From positions 1,798,001 through 1,862,000 of the forward strand of contig JBAJFG010000111.1 of assembly GCA_037903475.1 (NCBI GenBank): 64,000 nucleotides of DNA. The letters are read 5' to 3'. This document shows positions 39,055 through 62,767 of this stretch, in pieces (position 1 is the stretch's first letter; every line of letters begins with the position of its first letter). The DNA comes from Ancylostoma caninum (taxonomy: Eukaryota > Nematoda > Chromadorea > Rhabditida > Ancylostomatidae). The notes below the pieces were generated by a model. The model saw nothing but the letters and a program-made list of their open reading frames with translations, made no database searches and was not told where the DNA came from. A program made the translations under genes and the position numbers.

Positions 39055-39190
39055 GGAGCAATACAGTCCCTCAGGAATGATAGGAAGGCATCAACATCTC
39101 TATCCTTCTTGAACACTTGAATTCTTCGGATCTGGTCCTGAATGAATAGATAAGCTGAGCCATTCGATTTTTATTCGGTCCTAAGTATAA
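39055..39190 (+). repeat. Diverged interspersed repeat, copy B
   Basis: Partner of the repeat at 26643-26800 in the same orientation, ending in the shared ATTTTTATTCGGTCCTAA block. Confidence 0.5.
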
Positions 39191-39874
39191 TAGAAACCAT
39201 GGAAAAAGAGTAGCTGAGCGATCCAGCACAGAAGCCGATTGAGCGCGAACAGCGGGGAAACGGTTCTAGCCGCGAAAATACGTTGAGCAAATAATCGTTG
39301 ACAAAGACTGGGCAAAATGAGAAGTACACAGGCTTGAGGCGAGGTGATGTGTTAAGAAAACGTGTAAGAGTTTGGAATTTGACAAGCAGAGTGTTACTAA
39401 AATTATATTGTAGACGAGCACGTTGTCCTGTCTAGTCAGCTGTCAGAAAATGTCACAGCACGAAATGTCACAGAATTCTGGCAGTGTAGTTGGGAAGAGC
39501 GACTTCTGTCATAAATTCTCACATGATTGAAGAGACTTTTTTTTAAATTTCAGTTGTTGCTGGGAATTGTTTGCTACGTAGTCTTTTCTACTGCATCCAA
39601 GCAGTTGACAGTTCTCGGGACTTGGAGTTTATGTTAATCAAGCTAGACCATCGTATTCATTTTTTTGGGGATGTTAACATATGAGTGCATGAATAAATGA
39701 GAAAAGAAATGAGGAACCAAATTTCTAGCCAATTTTTATGGATTTGAGAGTGTGCCAGACAAATTTGTGCATTCACTTTCGAATGGTGACAAATCTTCCA
39801 GTAAATTACGTATCCTTATTCTTCAGTTGTTTTTGTTACCTCGCCCCACTGTTTACTTTTATATGTTAGTATTG

Positions 39875-39937
39875 ATTCATTCATTCATTCATTCATTCAT
39901 TCATTCATTCATTCATTCATTCATTCATTCATTCATT
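39875..39937 (+). repeat. ATTC tetranucleotide microsatellite
   Basis: About 15 uninterrupted ATTC units, probably length-variable. A TAAA run follows at 40146-40165. Confidence 0.95.
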
Positions 39938-42362
39938 TACTTATTACACCACAAATGATGTGCTTGATACGGGTAAAAGCCTACAAGACAAAAAAAAAAA
40001 GAAAAGAATATGAGCGAGAAAAGTGCTGAATGTAGGCAAAAAAGGTCTGAAGCCTCTTAATTTAATCTAATTTTAACAGGTACTTGTAAACAGACATCTG
40101 CAAAATGCTGTCAAATGCAGCATACAGACGTAGTGAGTAAATACATAAATAAATAAATAAATAAAATGACTAAATGTATTCTACCACGTATAAGAAATCG
40201 CAAAACTGTTTACAATGAGGATGCAAGTATAAGAGAGGCTATGCGGTCTGGATGGCCTTGTACCTGAAGTACGACTAGCGCGCTTTGCGCTATGTGATCC
40301 GAGACGATGACTTGACTGTTTCGATTTGGAAACCAGTCCGGATCAAGAAAGCCCCGGACGCCAACGGTCGAAGCGTTCGCCAACCGACTACGAGATGGCT
40401 AGGTCTGGACCAAACCTGTTTCGGCGCTAATTATGCCTGTACTATATCCTTCTGTGACTACATTTTGCCAATTGGAATCAACTCGGAAGCATGAGTGGTC
40501 CATAAATAGTTTCTGGATTGTTTTTCTGAATATTTCTGAAGAGCAAGCAAGATCTTCGGTACTGTTTTATCTCGCAGTAGAAGTGATTGGCTAAGGACTC
40601 CGCTGAAATATTACCAGTGCATTTACAAATAACAGCACAACTGTACCATTTATCGCCTGAAGTGGACGAGTCAGAGGATAAAACAGCCACTGAACAAATG
40701 GGAGGCTTTCTAGGACAAAATAATGTGTTCGAAAAGACATACCGCCAGAGAGCAGCGTCCCTTCATAGTGGTTAATGTTTTTGGGAGTGAGGCCGACAAA
40801 CTGGTTTTGTATGGTAAGTAGTTTCAGTGTTTCTTTTACTTTCCGAAAACAGCTATTGTCTTAACTCAGTATACCTACAGCGTGAGAAAGTAATACGATA
40901 CATTATGTGACAGATGTCTTTTCTAAAAAGTTATCAAAGCATACACCAAAATGCTAAAATATTAGAACACACCAAAGATGCCAAAATGTCAAATAAAATG
41001 AATAATACAAACTAAAGCATGTTTGGCTCACCATCTAGATCAACATGAGAAAATGCCCTTCCTATTTCATTCCCTAGCTTGTTTATCTTCTTTTTTCCTT
41101 TGGCTACACTTTTACTGCTGATTCTAACTGCTTTTGCCAATTCACTAAAAGTACACCGTTGCTCGCAGTCTTTCAAATAAACAAATAAAAGAGGGAAAAT
41201 GGCAAAAGTTATAGTGTAAATTCCATACACTAAAATGTCAAATAGTTTTGGAATTCCAGCAAAATGTCTCTTCTATAAGCTGAGTGAACAGGCTTATCTT
41301 TTCCAAACAAAAACTTAAGTGCTGTTCTACTAGGCAAAATCAATCGTCGTTTCTATCCAGACCTATACATATTTTCTGTAACAGTTGCTACATCAGTACA
41401 ATGAAAAAACTATGGGGATAACGCTCGTGGATAAAAGGAATGTTTGTTTTGCTTCTATATCTTTTTTGGGATAGGTTAAAGCCTTGAAGTGAGATATCGG
41501 TGAGGCTAAATAAATTGTGCTGCACGAACAGTACAAAAATGTTGTTGTAGTGATTTATTTTCCTTGAAAAAACAGGAAAAACCCAAGGAAGGGATTGGGA
41601 TTGGAAGGGGACAACAAAGACAACAAAGAATGTTTGACTCATAATCCATAGTGTTTCTTAGACATATACGTAGATTTAAGGGATTCTATTCTTGAGGAAG
41701 AGAAATCCTAACAAGCATCAAGCCAATCATCAGGAGAGCATAGACGAAGCGAAAACAGCATTCAAAACAAACAAATCACTATAAGAAAATCCACGAATCC
41801 AGAAGCACGGCGGTACTTGCTATATCTCTTCTCTTTTTGAGTCCACCTCAACAGCTGCACCTTCACGCCTTCTTCTGTTACAAGAGCTCATAGTCAACAA
41901 AAAAACCTGCAAAACCCGTTGTCCTTCTGCAGCTTTTGCACTTTGTATGCTGGTGAGGAACTAAATTATGCAAATATCTGTCTCAGGGGGCTTGCTTTCA
42001 AATGATTCATTATACACGTCTTGAATGGGTGACTTCAAAATTATGCAGACGATGTTCAGAAGAATTTATCTGCTCATGACTCGAATGATGCTTGCAGATG
42101 CAAGAACAATGCGATTGTATGTCGAAAGTACGTAGTAATCGAGCAACATCCGCAATGGGAATAATTAACCGAATCAATTGCGATGTCGTGTCGTACGATG
42201 GGTGATGAGCAGGGCTCTATTCGTAAATGAGGAGTCAAAATTGGGAGCCGGGAAACAGAAGGAAAATAAGAGGTCCCTCAATAAAATAGCGAGTGGTATC
42301 CAAGAGGAGGAACGAGTGGAGTTACAAGACCGCTCCTGGAAAGAAACCGGAATCCTAGGAGA

Positions 42363-42436
42363 GCTTTGCGTGTCATCCTCGTGCAGGACCATGCCAATCT
42401 TCTCCGTGTTGTTCCAATTCTAGTATATGCTCAGGA
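42363..42436 (-). pseudogene. Degenerate U6 snRNA copy
   Basis: On the minus strand the sequence follows the U6 core in order: CATATACTAGAATTGGAAC, then ACGGAGA, GGCATGG and GGATGACACGCAAA. The usual U6 has ACAGAGA (5' splice-site pairing) and the AGC catalytic triad. Here both are altered (ACGGAGA, GGC), and the match stops after CACGCAAA with no 3' stem or T-run terminator. This fits a retro-copied or decayed U6 rather than a working gene. Confidence 0.85.
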
Positions 42437-45400
42437 ATGATCGGAAAGTTTTCCAGGAATCAAAGAAAGCTTGCTGGGTTTCACTAAAAGGAATTCTAAT
42501 TTACAATAGTTGGCGCTTTGCGGAAGGAAAACCCTCTGCATGCACTGGTTTCCGGACTTCCTTTGCTTTTATCTTCTTTCAGTATTCCTGCAATTCTCGA
42601 AAAATTAAGAGAGCAATCAGTGGCGGTCCAGAAAATTCCAGGAAAGAGCACGTGGTTATGAAATCCTTGAAGTTCTCCTCATTTAATCCGTCTTGCATCC
42701 TTGCACATTCGCTGAAGCGAAATAGAACAATCATCTGAAGGTTCACAGAGATTTCTCGAAGTAAATGTAATTTCGTTTAAACATCCCTTGAGTAGCTTCT
42801 TTTTTTCCTCTATTTTTTCCAGATTTCACATGGAAAATCATGTAGTAAATTAAATCAAGTTTTATTCACATTGTCTGCCTGAAACTTTTGTTCCACGTCG
42901 TGCGTTGGTGGAATATTAGTTCATTGGACCCAACATGCCACCACTCCGCGAAATAAAATTTTCCGCCTTGAATGAGGTTCTACTAAGGTGTTAAAGATCC
43001 AGGAAAACCATTGATAAACAGGCAAATTCAATGCATTTTTCCTGGATTGATTCGTTTCATTCTTCTGTTCTATTATACATAGTAAGGCCCACCAAGTGCT
43101 GTGCGAGAAATATGTAAATGAGCAAAAAACAGGTTCCGTCCTATAAGTTTTCCTGGGCTGTATAGGTCTGCTATTTCGAAAAATGTATATGACATAACAA
43201 GAAAACTATATGATAGATTTTAAAAAAATACATGATCGAAGAATGAAATAGAAAAGTGATGTTGCACTCGAATAGAAAAACGAACAGTGCTATACATAAT
43301 AGGGCAGCACAATTGAAGAGGGCAGATCACGTCCAGGATAATGACCAGCCAAGGGGGAGATCCAGGCGGGCGACAAGATTTGGCCGACTACCAAGACACC
43401 ACGCTGATTGCGCTCAGCGAAATGTCACTACGCAGCTCTACTCGTCAAATACTCGCCAACTTTTAGTGCAGATCGACTTTTGAGATAGCAGTGAGTGCAC
43501 TTAAAATAGCAGTCTAGTCACTGCCCCGCGGAAGTTTCTGGAAAGAACGAGAAAGAGACAAATTTGGCGTGGTTAAGTGAATGAGCGCCCTCGTTTCGAG
43601 TACGATGGAGCAAAAAGAGCACTCCCAGAGGAGGGATATGGCGTGGGGTCCGTGAGCGAGACCGAGTGCTCGTCTAGAATACAGACAAAAGGAGGTATCC
43701 CTGAGACGAAGCACGGTAATCGAATCCCGACAATCGGTGTGAGATGATCGCCACTCAGTGTTTGCACATGAAAGTCGACCGCTCGGTCTCAGCCATCCTA
43801 GTTCACACAGCGTATGATGAGAGGATGGAAATGACATCAAAGTACATCTGTTCGAAGAAAAAACACGAGATTCCAGACGCTTTAATGGATTCCGTGCAGG
43901 TTTTATGCAGTACTCCAGGAACTACGGAACGCAAAGACATCATTCTCAAGGTGGGTGACATCATTTATTCGGTAACTGCAAAGTTTTTGCAATCTTCGTT
44001 CTCTTCTATTCTATAAGCGCGTATTTTTGAGATATATTTTACAGATAATATTGTTCTTGAAAGGGCTGCCACTCCTCACCACCCCCATCTGATATTCTGG
44101 AAAAATCAGAAACACCAGAATGAGAACAATGGCATAGATTCGTTTTCTAGCCTTCACGGCTACAGCCTCTTCTTCATCCTTCAAAGACCCCAAAAGCAGA
44201 ATGCTCAGAGCCTAATACACACCTAATGACATTTCATTGAGTAGTCCACCTCGATTTCGTAATCCTATGATTTCTACAGTACATAAGCAACAAGTTACCA
44301 TGCTTCTTCACAGCACGTTTGAAACCTCGTTTTTTGTATATAGAGTGAAGTACAAAAAATACGCAACACAAGGAAAATAACTTTTTTTCTGGATATTGTC
44401 AGAAGGTTTTTTAGTAATGTATGCATGAATACCACATTGATTAGGAGCAATTCAAAAAAAAAAATCTTAAGAAATAGTCTCCTACGTGTCGTCTCGAGGA
44501 TTGTCACATCCAGCAGGACTTAGCTGTCCTTCTTCTGAATGTAAGTACTCGTGAGGAAGAAAATTCATGCAATTTTTCTATTTCTGTTCGATAAGAGCAC
44601 TGGTTTATAGGAACACATTATGGATGTACAACAAAATGAAGAAACGTTTACTGAAATCCACTACCTATACGACATAATTCTGTGAATGGGGAATTCTCCT
44701 GTGAAAACGAAGTAAATTATGGAAAACCATAAGTGCAAGCTGTCAGCGAAGAGAGGCAAACAAGCTCTGCTTAGCAAATCAGATTATAGTAATTAGCAAG
44801 TAAAAGGACATCATGATTGATAACGCTCAAAGGATGGTATTACTCTAACTAAGGTTGCTCGCTTAACATGAGTACATGAATGGAGTGACATTTAAGAGTC
44901 CAAATTGAACGAAAAATCGCTAAATAGTAGCTAAATTATTCCCATTAATTTATTAAGAACCGCACAGTTAACTGTCATACCGAGCTTCTGGGCGTATCTA
45001 ACCAGTAATTGACGCTTCAGCAATCAAGTACGCGATAAAACTTGATATTTAAGAAGCAAAATAGACCAGTTATCGATATCAAGAAACGATCAAAGGCTGG
45101 TGCAAATCGTGATCCAACAAGGAACTGCTAAGAACATACGAGGAGGGGGTTAGGACAGAGGCAAGCGTTACATTCTTCAGAAGTTTGGGAAACTTTTTCA
45201 GCGCAGGGCATACATGTAGCTCTAAAGTGTACATTATATTTTTATATTACTATAAAGAAAACTTATGCACTTTCTCTAATTAGATACCTCTAAGAAAACT
45301 GAATGATAGAATATTCCAGTAGTTCCTGAAATGTTTCATCCACAGACAGCAGTGGCACGATTTTTGACGACTTGACGGGACAGTTAGTGCAGCTTTTATT

Positions 45401-47130
45401 ACATAGTTTTTTCAACTGTTTGACGTAAAGGTCTCGAATGACAACTTTATTTTGAAAAATTATGGAAAGTAGGTTGGTCGGAAGTAAGACCCTCTTGTCT
45501 TTCCTCTACCCCCCCCCCCCCCCACCAGAATATGATACATAGGATGACATACTAATCCTGAGGCATAAAGCTCCGCAGAGGTTGTATCTCCGGAAGATTC
45601 GATGCTGTGTTAATCCAGACACAAGGACAGTAGGGTTATTCCTTTTCTAACTCAGTAACGAATTCATAAAGTAACATTTCTTCAGATCTTACTATATTTT
45701 TATTTCGCAAGCAGTCCAGTTTCGTAAGAGGACTCGCATTCTCAGAGTACGTGGTTTATTGGTCCTAGAAATGCCTCCAGAGCATAAAAACTCGAAAGCG
45801 CTTTGATTGCTGGTTACTATTATAACAAGTGGCATTGAGCACAGAGTATAAATTCTCAGGCCTCAGGTGTCCTAAAAGCTAAAATCCAGAACCAGCTGGA
45901 CTGTCCTGGTTGCTGCCTTTGAAGAAGAAACGTGAAAACATTCCCATATTCTTTTTTTCGAGGTTATTAATTCATCCATTATGGTTTATTGCGAAAATAT
46001 CCGTTTCTTCTCAAAGGAAACGGCCTAAAGTTACAACAACTGTGTGCATGAGGATCCTGGCGAGGCATTGACAAGCAATACGATACAATAATAAGGCAAG
46101 CTAAAGATGTTGCAATTACATTACAGAAATCTCGGGAGAAATTTTCACGCCTGCAAGCCATGGCAGACAGAGGGCAGATGTAAAGATATTGCCCAATGTG
46201 TATCCAGCCTCATCAGCTCGTAAACAAACTCCACCATCTAAAAGGAAGAGGAACGCGAAGGACCTTGACCCTTAGAATGTTCATCTAGGAAGCAATGCTT
46301 ATGCATGGAATAAGGTGAAAAAATTCTACGTTGACGTACAGCTCTGATGCCTTGACATCCTGCTAAAGGGACTTTGAGTAATCATGAATAACAAAATCGC
46401 AGTGACCGAAAAGTAATGAGATTTCTTTTCGCATCGTCGCGAATTCTAAGAATCTCGTTAATGTCAATGTAAGACACCATCAAATAAAACAGTGTAGGAT
46501 GGCATTTCTGCCGCAGTCACCGCAACAAAGACGTTTGTACTTTTGCAGACTCTGCATCGTAAATCGATTTACCATGATAAAGTCTCAGTAGCTAAGTGAG
46601 AAATGAGTCATCTTGCTTTACCGCAGAGATACATGTGCACCATATCTTATGTATGACATGAATACCTCGATCACTCCGCGGAAGTGGGGGTAGAGCACGC
46701 CTTTAACGATTGAGGAGGTGTGACCGATGCTGCAAGGAAATGAGCGGAATTCCTACAGAATCCACCCCATTTACCTGTGGTTTACCCGAAATCTGAGGAG
46801 ATCCCTCGGTTTCTTTGGAAATGTCCAATTTGCGATTGAGTAAAGCCGGCGTGTAACAAGAGACTCGGAAGTTCACAAACAAACAACATACAAATAGAGC
46901 TCATTCTAACTTACACTTACACTTATCGTAGTTAATCTTAGAAATTTAAGTGAAAAGGAAGTTGGGTGGGGCCACTTCTGTGAACCCTAAGCCTAAGCTT
47001 TAAACCCATTCCCCTTAAACCCCACAGGAGTGGCCCCACCCAACTCCCTTTTCACCTGAATTTCTAAGATAAACTACGATAAGTGTAATTGTAAGTAAGA
47101 TTGGACACTATTTGTATGTCGCATCGCGTG

Positions 47131-47203
47131 CGCGCATAGCTCAGTGGGTTGGGCGAATGATCGACGTTGTGGTGGTCAGTGGATCGAATCCTGCCCTGTG
47201 CCC
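47131..47203 (+). repeat. tRNA-like module 1 of copy 2
   Basis: A box TAGCTCAGTGGG at 47137-47148 and B-box-like GGATCGAATCC at 47181-47191, 44 bp apart start to start as in copy 1. The better A-box match than copy 1 suggests this version is closer to the ancestor. Confidence 0.65.
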
Positions 47204-47274
47204 CGTTTTGCAAATACATATAGTATGCTGCCTACAACTGCTGTAGTTATCTAACAAACTCCAACATAAAAAGT

Positions 47275-47345
47275 AGCCCGGATGGCTCAGTGGTTTGAGT
47301 GGCAGATTGCAATCTGTCCCTATCGCTGGTTCCACTCCGTTGGAG
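47275..47345 (+). repeat. tRNA-like module 2 of copy 2
   Basis: A-box-like TGGCTCAGTGGT at 47283-47294 and B-box-like GGTTCCACTCC at 47328-47338, the same spacing as module 2 of copy 1 and almost unchanged between copies. Confidence 0.65.
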
Positions 47346-48334
47346 ATCCAGAGTTAAGCATCGCAGTGTTTGGGGTTCACTGCTTGGAACGTCCCCCGTG
47401 ATCTCCTTCGGGTAGTCCAGGAAGGCATCCGGCAACGTTTTGCATAAATTTCGAAGATAAACTACGATAAGTGTAAGTGTAAGTAATAGTGGAAAACTCT
47501 TTTGAAGATAAACTACGATAAGTGTAAGTGTAAGTAATAGTAATAGTGTAAGTAATAGTGAAAAACCACTTTTTCAAAGTTGAGGGAAACCGGGAGAGAG
47601 TAATTCCACCGTAAAGGACTGCTTCACGGAAGACAGCGGTAGAACTACTTCGCAATGGATATGGAACAATTTATACGGATTTCAATTATTTCTGAGGATC
47701 CCGAATTGGATGAGCTTTATTATTCAGATGGGATAACTGAAGTACTGTGTCCATCTATAGAAGAATAGCGGCCATTTTTGTATTCGCGAAGCAGTGTACT
47801 ATAGCAGAAAATGGAAGAGTTGGCTTCGCTTATTGTGTATTCAGAAACTTTTCCCCATGAAAATCACAAAAATGAAAAAACGTGAAAGTTTGAAAATGGT
47901 CCCCTGCTTTATAGCCTTAACATATCCACTGCACTCTGTCTACTATGAACTAAAATTGTATTTTTCTTCGCTTTCTCCCAAGCTCGAGTGATTTATAGCT
48001 CATTAATAGCGGGGCGCCGGAGGATGGCGGCGACCAGCACCCGCCGGCGCCCATTTGCAGTGGCTGCCGGACCCAACTGTAAGTACAGCTCCTTCCGAGT
48101 ACACAACAGTTTTTTTCTGTACGATCATCCTGGATTTCATGGTACATGGAAAGTACAGAACTATTGAAATAGCGACAACGATTTTTACATTGAAGCTCTT
48201 CAAAAATTACAGTACTTCATAAAGGCAGCGTATTGTCCAGTTCACTGACCCGCACTAAAAGTAATTCTGTTGTTTCTTCTCGAACGGAAGTAAGAGTCCT
48301 TTTCTAATTGGAAAAAATCCGAAATTTATCTAGG

Positions 48335-48508
48335 CGCTCATATACATGCATTGAACAAGCCTTCTCCGTACACAACGTACCGGAGTTTTTCTTTTGCTCA
48401 AACTTAGATATACACAAATCTGTTCCTTTCACCTATGGTGTCTGCAAAGAGGGAAACTTTTTGGACTGCCATTGTCCCGAAAAGGACTACAACAGAACAG
48501 AGATATAA
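48335..48508 (+). CDS. Weak Cys-rich open frame, possibly a terminal exon
   Basis: An open frame after ATTTATCTAG ending in TAA. It encodes Cys-spaced sequence (YTCIEQ, FFFCSN, YGVCKEGNFLDCHCPEKDYN) that resembles the last loop of a three-finger protein but lacks the final CN. No upstream exon or signal peptide was found, and element copy 2 lies just 5'. It could be a remnant of a secreted-protein gene or chance. Confidence 0.25.
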   Translation, partial: RSYTCIEQAFSVHNVPEFFFCSNLDIHKSVPFTYGVCKEGNFLDCHCPEKDYNRTEI

Positions 48509-50904
48509 GACTGCTTTATAGTAGAGAGCGAAATTTATTTATTTATTTATTTATCTAACACACCAAGAAAAGGTGGACCACAATATAACAGTACTCGGAG
48601 ATAGGTATACAGAAAGTGTACGCTATATGTATGTGGGTTAGCAAACCAAGCATGGCTGGTTAACATTTAAAATATGTGCATTTTTACTCCACCTAATGGC
48701 ACTAAGGTACGGGAATTTTCATAGAAAAAAAACAGGCCACCCCATTATACATATACCACCATGAGATGAGCAAACTAGCCCTACTTCCAGTTGGCAGCAG
48801 CTGTAGAGGATAGCCAGATATAACTAAAGAAATTAACTAAGTTCTCGCAGTACAAAAAGAATAGGACTACATGCCTGGCATAGAACCATACCTTTTCCCC
48901 TTATTTTTTTTTCAAATTTCTATGAAATGAGTGGGAGGTGAGCAGCGGCCTTTGCATGCCACTAATGTAGCTTTCATTCTGTGGCATTTTTCTTTCTCTG
49001 GTCTGTTGTCCTCTTACTACATATTACCTATGAAAAGTACAGTGGGTTGTATTTCACTGGAATGGGAAATTTGCATGTCCACCACAGTGTATGTACTGTA
49101 TTTTTAGGAACATCATAGAAATGTCTCACGTCGCATTTCCCATTAGGAAAATAAGTTTCTGGTCCATTTGGGCTTTCTTTTCGATTTTGCTACCACAATC
49201 AGTCACAAATACTACTGATTATATATAATAATGTAAGGGAGCAATAAAAATATGATAACTGCTTATAATAGTACCAATGTCTGCGAAACAGCTGTTTTGT
49301 CTGCAAATCTCTAAATCTGTGCTAGTTAACCCTTCAGCACAACGAAATAGTACCACGTAATATCATCATGGTATAAAAAAAAAACGTGTGCACGCAAGAA
49401 AAAGTCATAATCCTAGATGATCAGGAAGCTCACACAAACGGAAATAAATATAAAGGCCATTCAATAGTGCAGTTGAATTTTCCAGTTCTATGATCCACGA
49501 TATTGTCACCGTGTTTGCGCAATCCATTATTTCTCTTGGGACCTGTTTCGGTTGCTGCGTTATGCTTCTTATATCGGTTAGGATTGATTCTTTCTATTAC
49601 CTTGCCCTTGCAAGCAATATAATCAATAACTAGTGGTACAAAAGTATAACAATTAGTAAGTATAGCAGCTATTAACAATATAGTAACATTTTCCAGATTT
49701 TCTCCCTACGATTTCCACCATTTTTTAGATTTGGAACCTGTAACCAAATTTCCAACAACGAACATGACTGTAAGGAGAAATTTAAAGGTCTGGAGCAGTA
49801 TGCTAGAACAAACACCATGGGGTGGTGGTAATTTATCCAAAAGTGGCAATTTACAGCCACATTGAAGAACTTGTTAAGTGTTACTTAATATTTGTAATGT
49901 TGAGAATATTTGGATGTAATCGGCATATTTCGCTAGAACGTCTACGTAGAGAACACTGCCTTGCGCCAAATAGCTTCACTCCATCTCAACCAGCACCTTT
50001 TCCGGATGTGGCTAGGTACAGCATCTTAATAAGTTAGCTACATTCCACTGTACCATTTTCTCTGGAGAACAGAGATCTTTCATAGAACTGCAGCGGGATT
50101 CACTTCTGGGGAAAGGAGATGTCTGTTCCATCACCTCATACCGTTTAGCTTGGATGACTTTAGGGTACCACCCTGTTTCCTCCGTCTTCTAGAGACACTT
50201 GAATGGATGGACACCTGCTTCCCTTGGAGAATTACTAGATTTTATTTTTATGACGAAGTGTACGAGGTCCTCGTTGTTTTTCCTTTAAGGTTTTATGAAA
50301 CATTTATTAAATTTCAGCGACTTGAAAGACGCTTTTCAACTATGTCCATAGGTTTAACAACAGCAATAGAGCAACAGAACATAGAACATAACAGAAGCCT
50401 GGTGGGTGGATTTTCTCCTGGATTTTCTCGAAGTTCCTGAAAGAGTCATGAATGTGCGCATGGTGCAGCGTTACTGCTGCCTATTGAGCTAAACCGTTTT
50501 GAAGGGAGAATTTTCGATTATGTTTAAGACTAGATATGAGAAAACCCGCATGTTCTTTTGAAAATTTCGAGAAAATCCAGCGGAAACAAATCGTCACCTC
50601 GGTTCTGTAAAAGCATGACAAGCAGCAAGGCAAAATCGCAGAGCAGACCAGTAACATCAACATTCGATACTTTTTTGATATAAAGCTATAGAGATATAGT
50701 AAAGATGAAGAAAACATCGCACATGTTGATCCCTGAACGAGCAAGCATACGTACAAAATATGTACAGAAATAGGAGTAGAAAAACGCCTGGGAAAGCGAA
50801 ATCAACATGTGAACGAACGGGGTGCGGTGGGCGGCTACGGGAGAAGGGGAGGGGGTGATTACGGCGAAGAAGTGCTGTTTTTTTTTCTGTTTCTCGGAAA
50901 GCGA

Positions 50905-62767
<11,863 letters not shown>

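Larger units (their letters stand above)
46909..48079. mobile_element. Second, rearranged copy of the tRNA-module element (copy 2)
   Basis: About 1.17 kb, nearly identical to copy 1 through the interior and the right terminal repeat (47940-48079, which retains the GGCGCC-rich segment lost from copy 1). The left terminal repeat is missing. In its place are two inverted ~65-bp arms, 46911-46975 and 47026-47092, separated by about 50 bp that hold CCTAAGCCTAAGC (telomere-like). tRNA-like modules lie at 47131-47203 (A box TAGCTCAGTGGG, a perfect consensus match) and 47275-47345 (TGGCTCAGTGGT). Confidence 0.78.
37989..50904. other. Gene-poor spacer between the three-finger gene and the kinase gene
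   Basis: About 13 kb with no complete gene model. It holds poly-C tracts, an ATTC microsatellite, short TAAA/TTTA runs (40146-40165, 48533-48554), a degenerate U6 copy and the second tRNA-module element, each listed separately. Weak open frames at 43744-44016 (plus) and 49430-49678 (minus) have some protein-like composition but no supporting exon or homology. Otherwise I see nothing. Confidence 0.5.

Noticed and set aside
43744..44016. 90-residue plus-strand frame
   Set aside because: The composition is mildly protein-like but has no splice context, domain or homology I can name.
49430..49860. Minus-strand frames with a hydrophobic stretch, possibly a decayed receptor
   Set aside because: The two frames are offset and no recognisable family motif is seen. 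Chance in AT-rich DNA is as likely.
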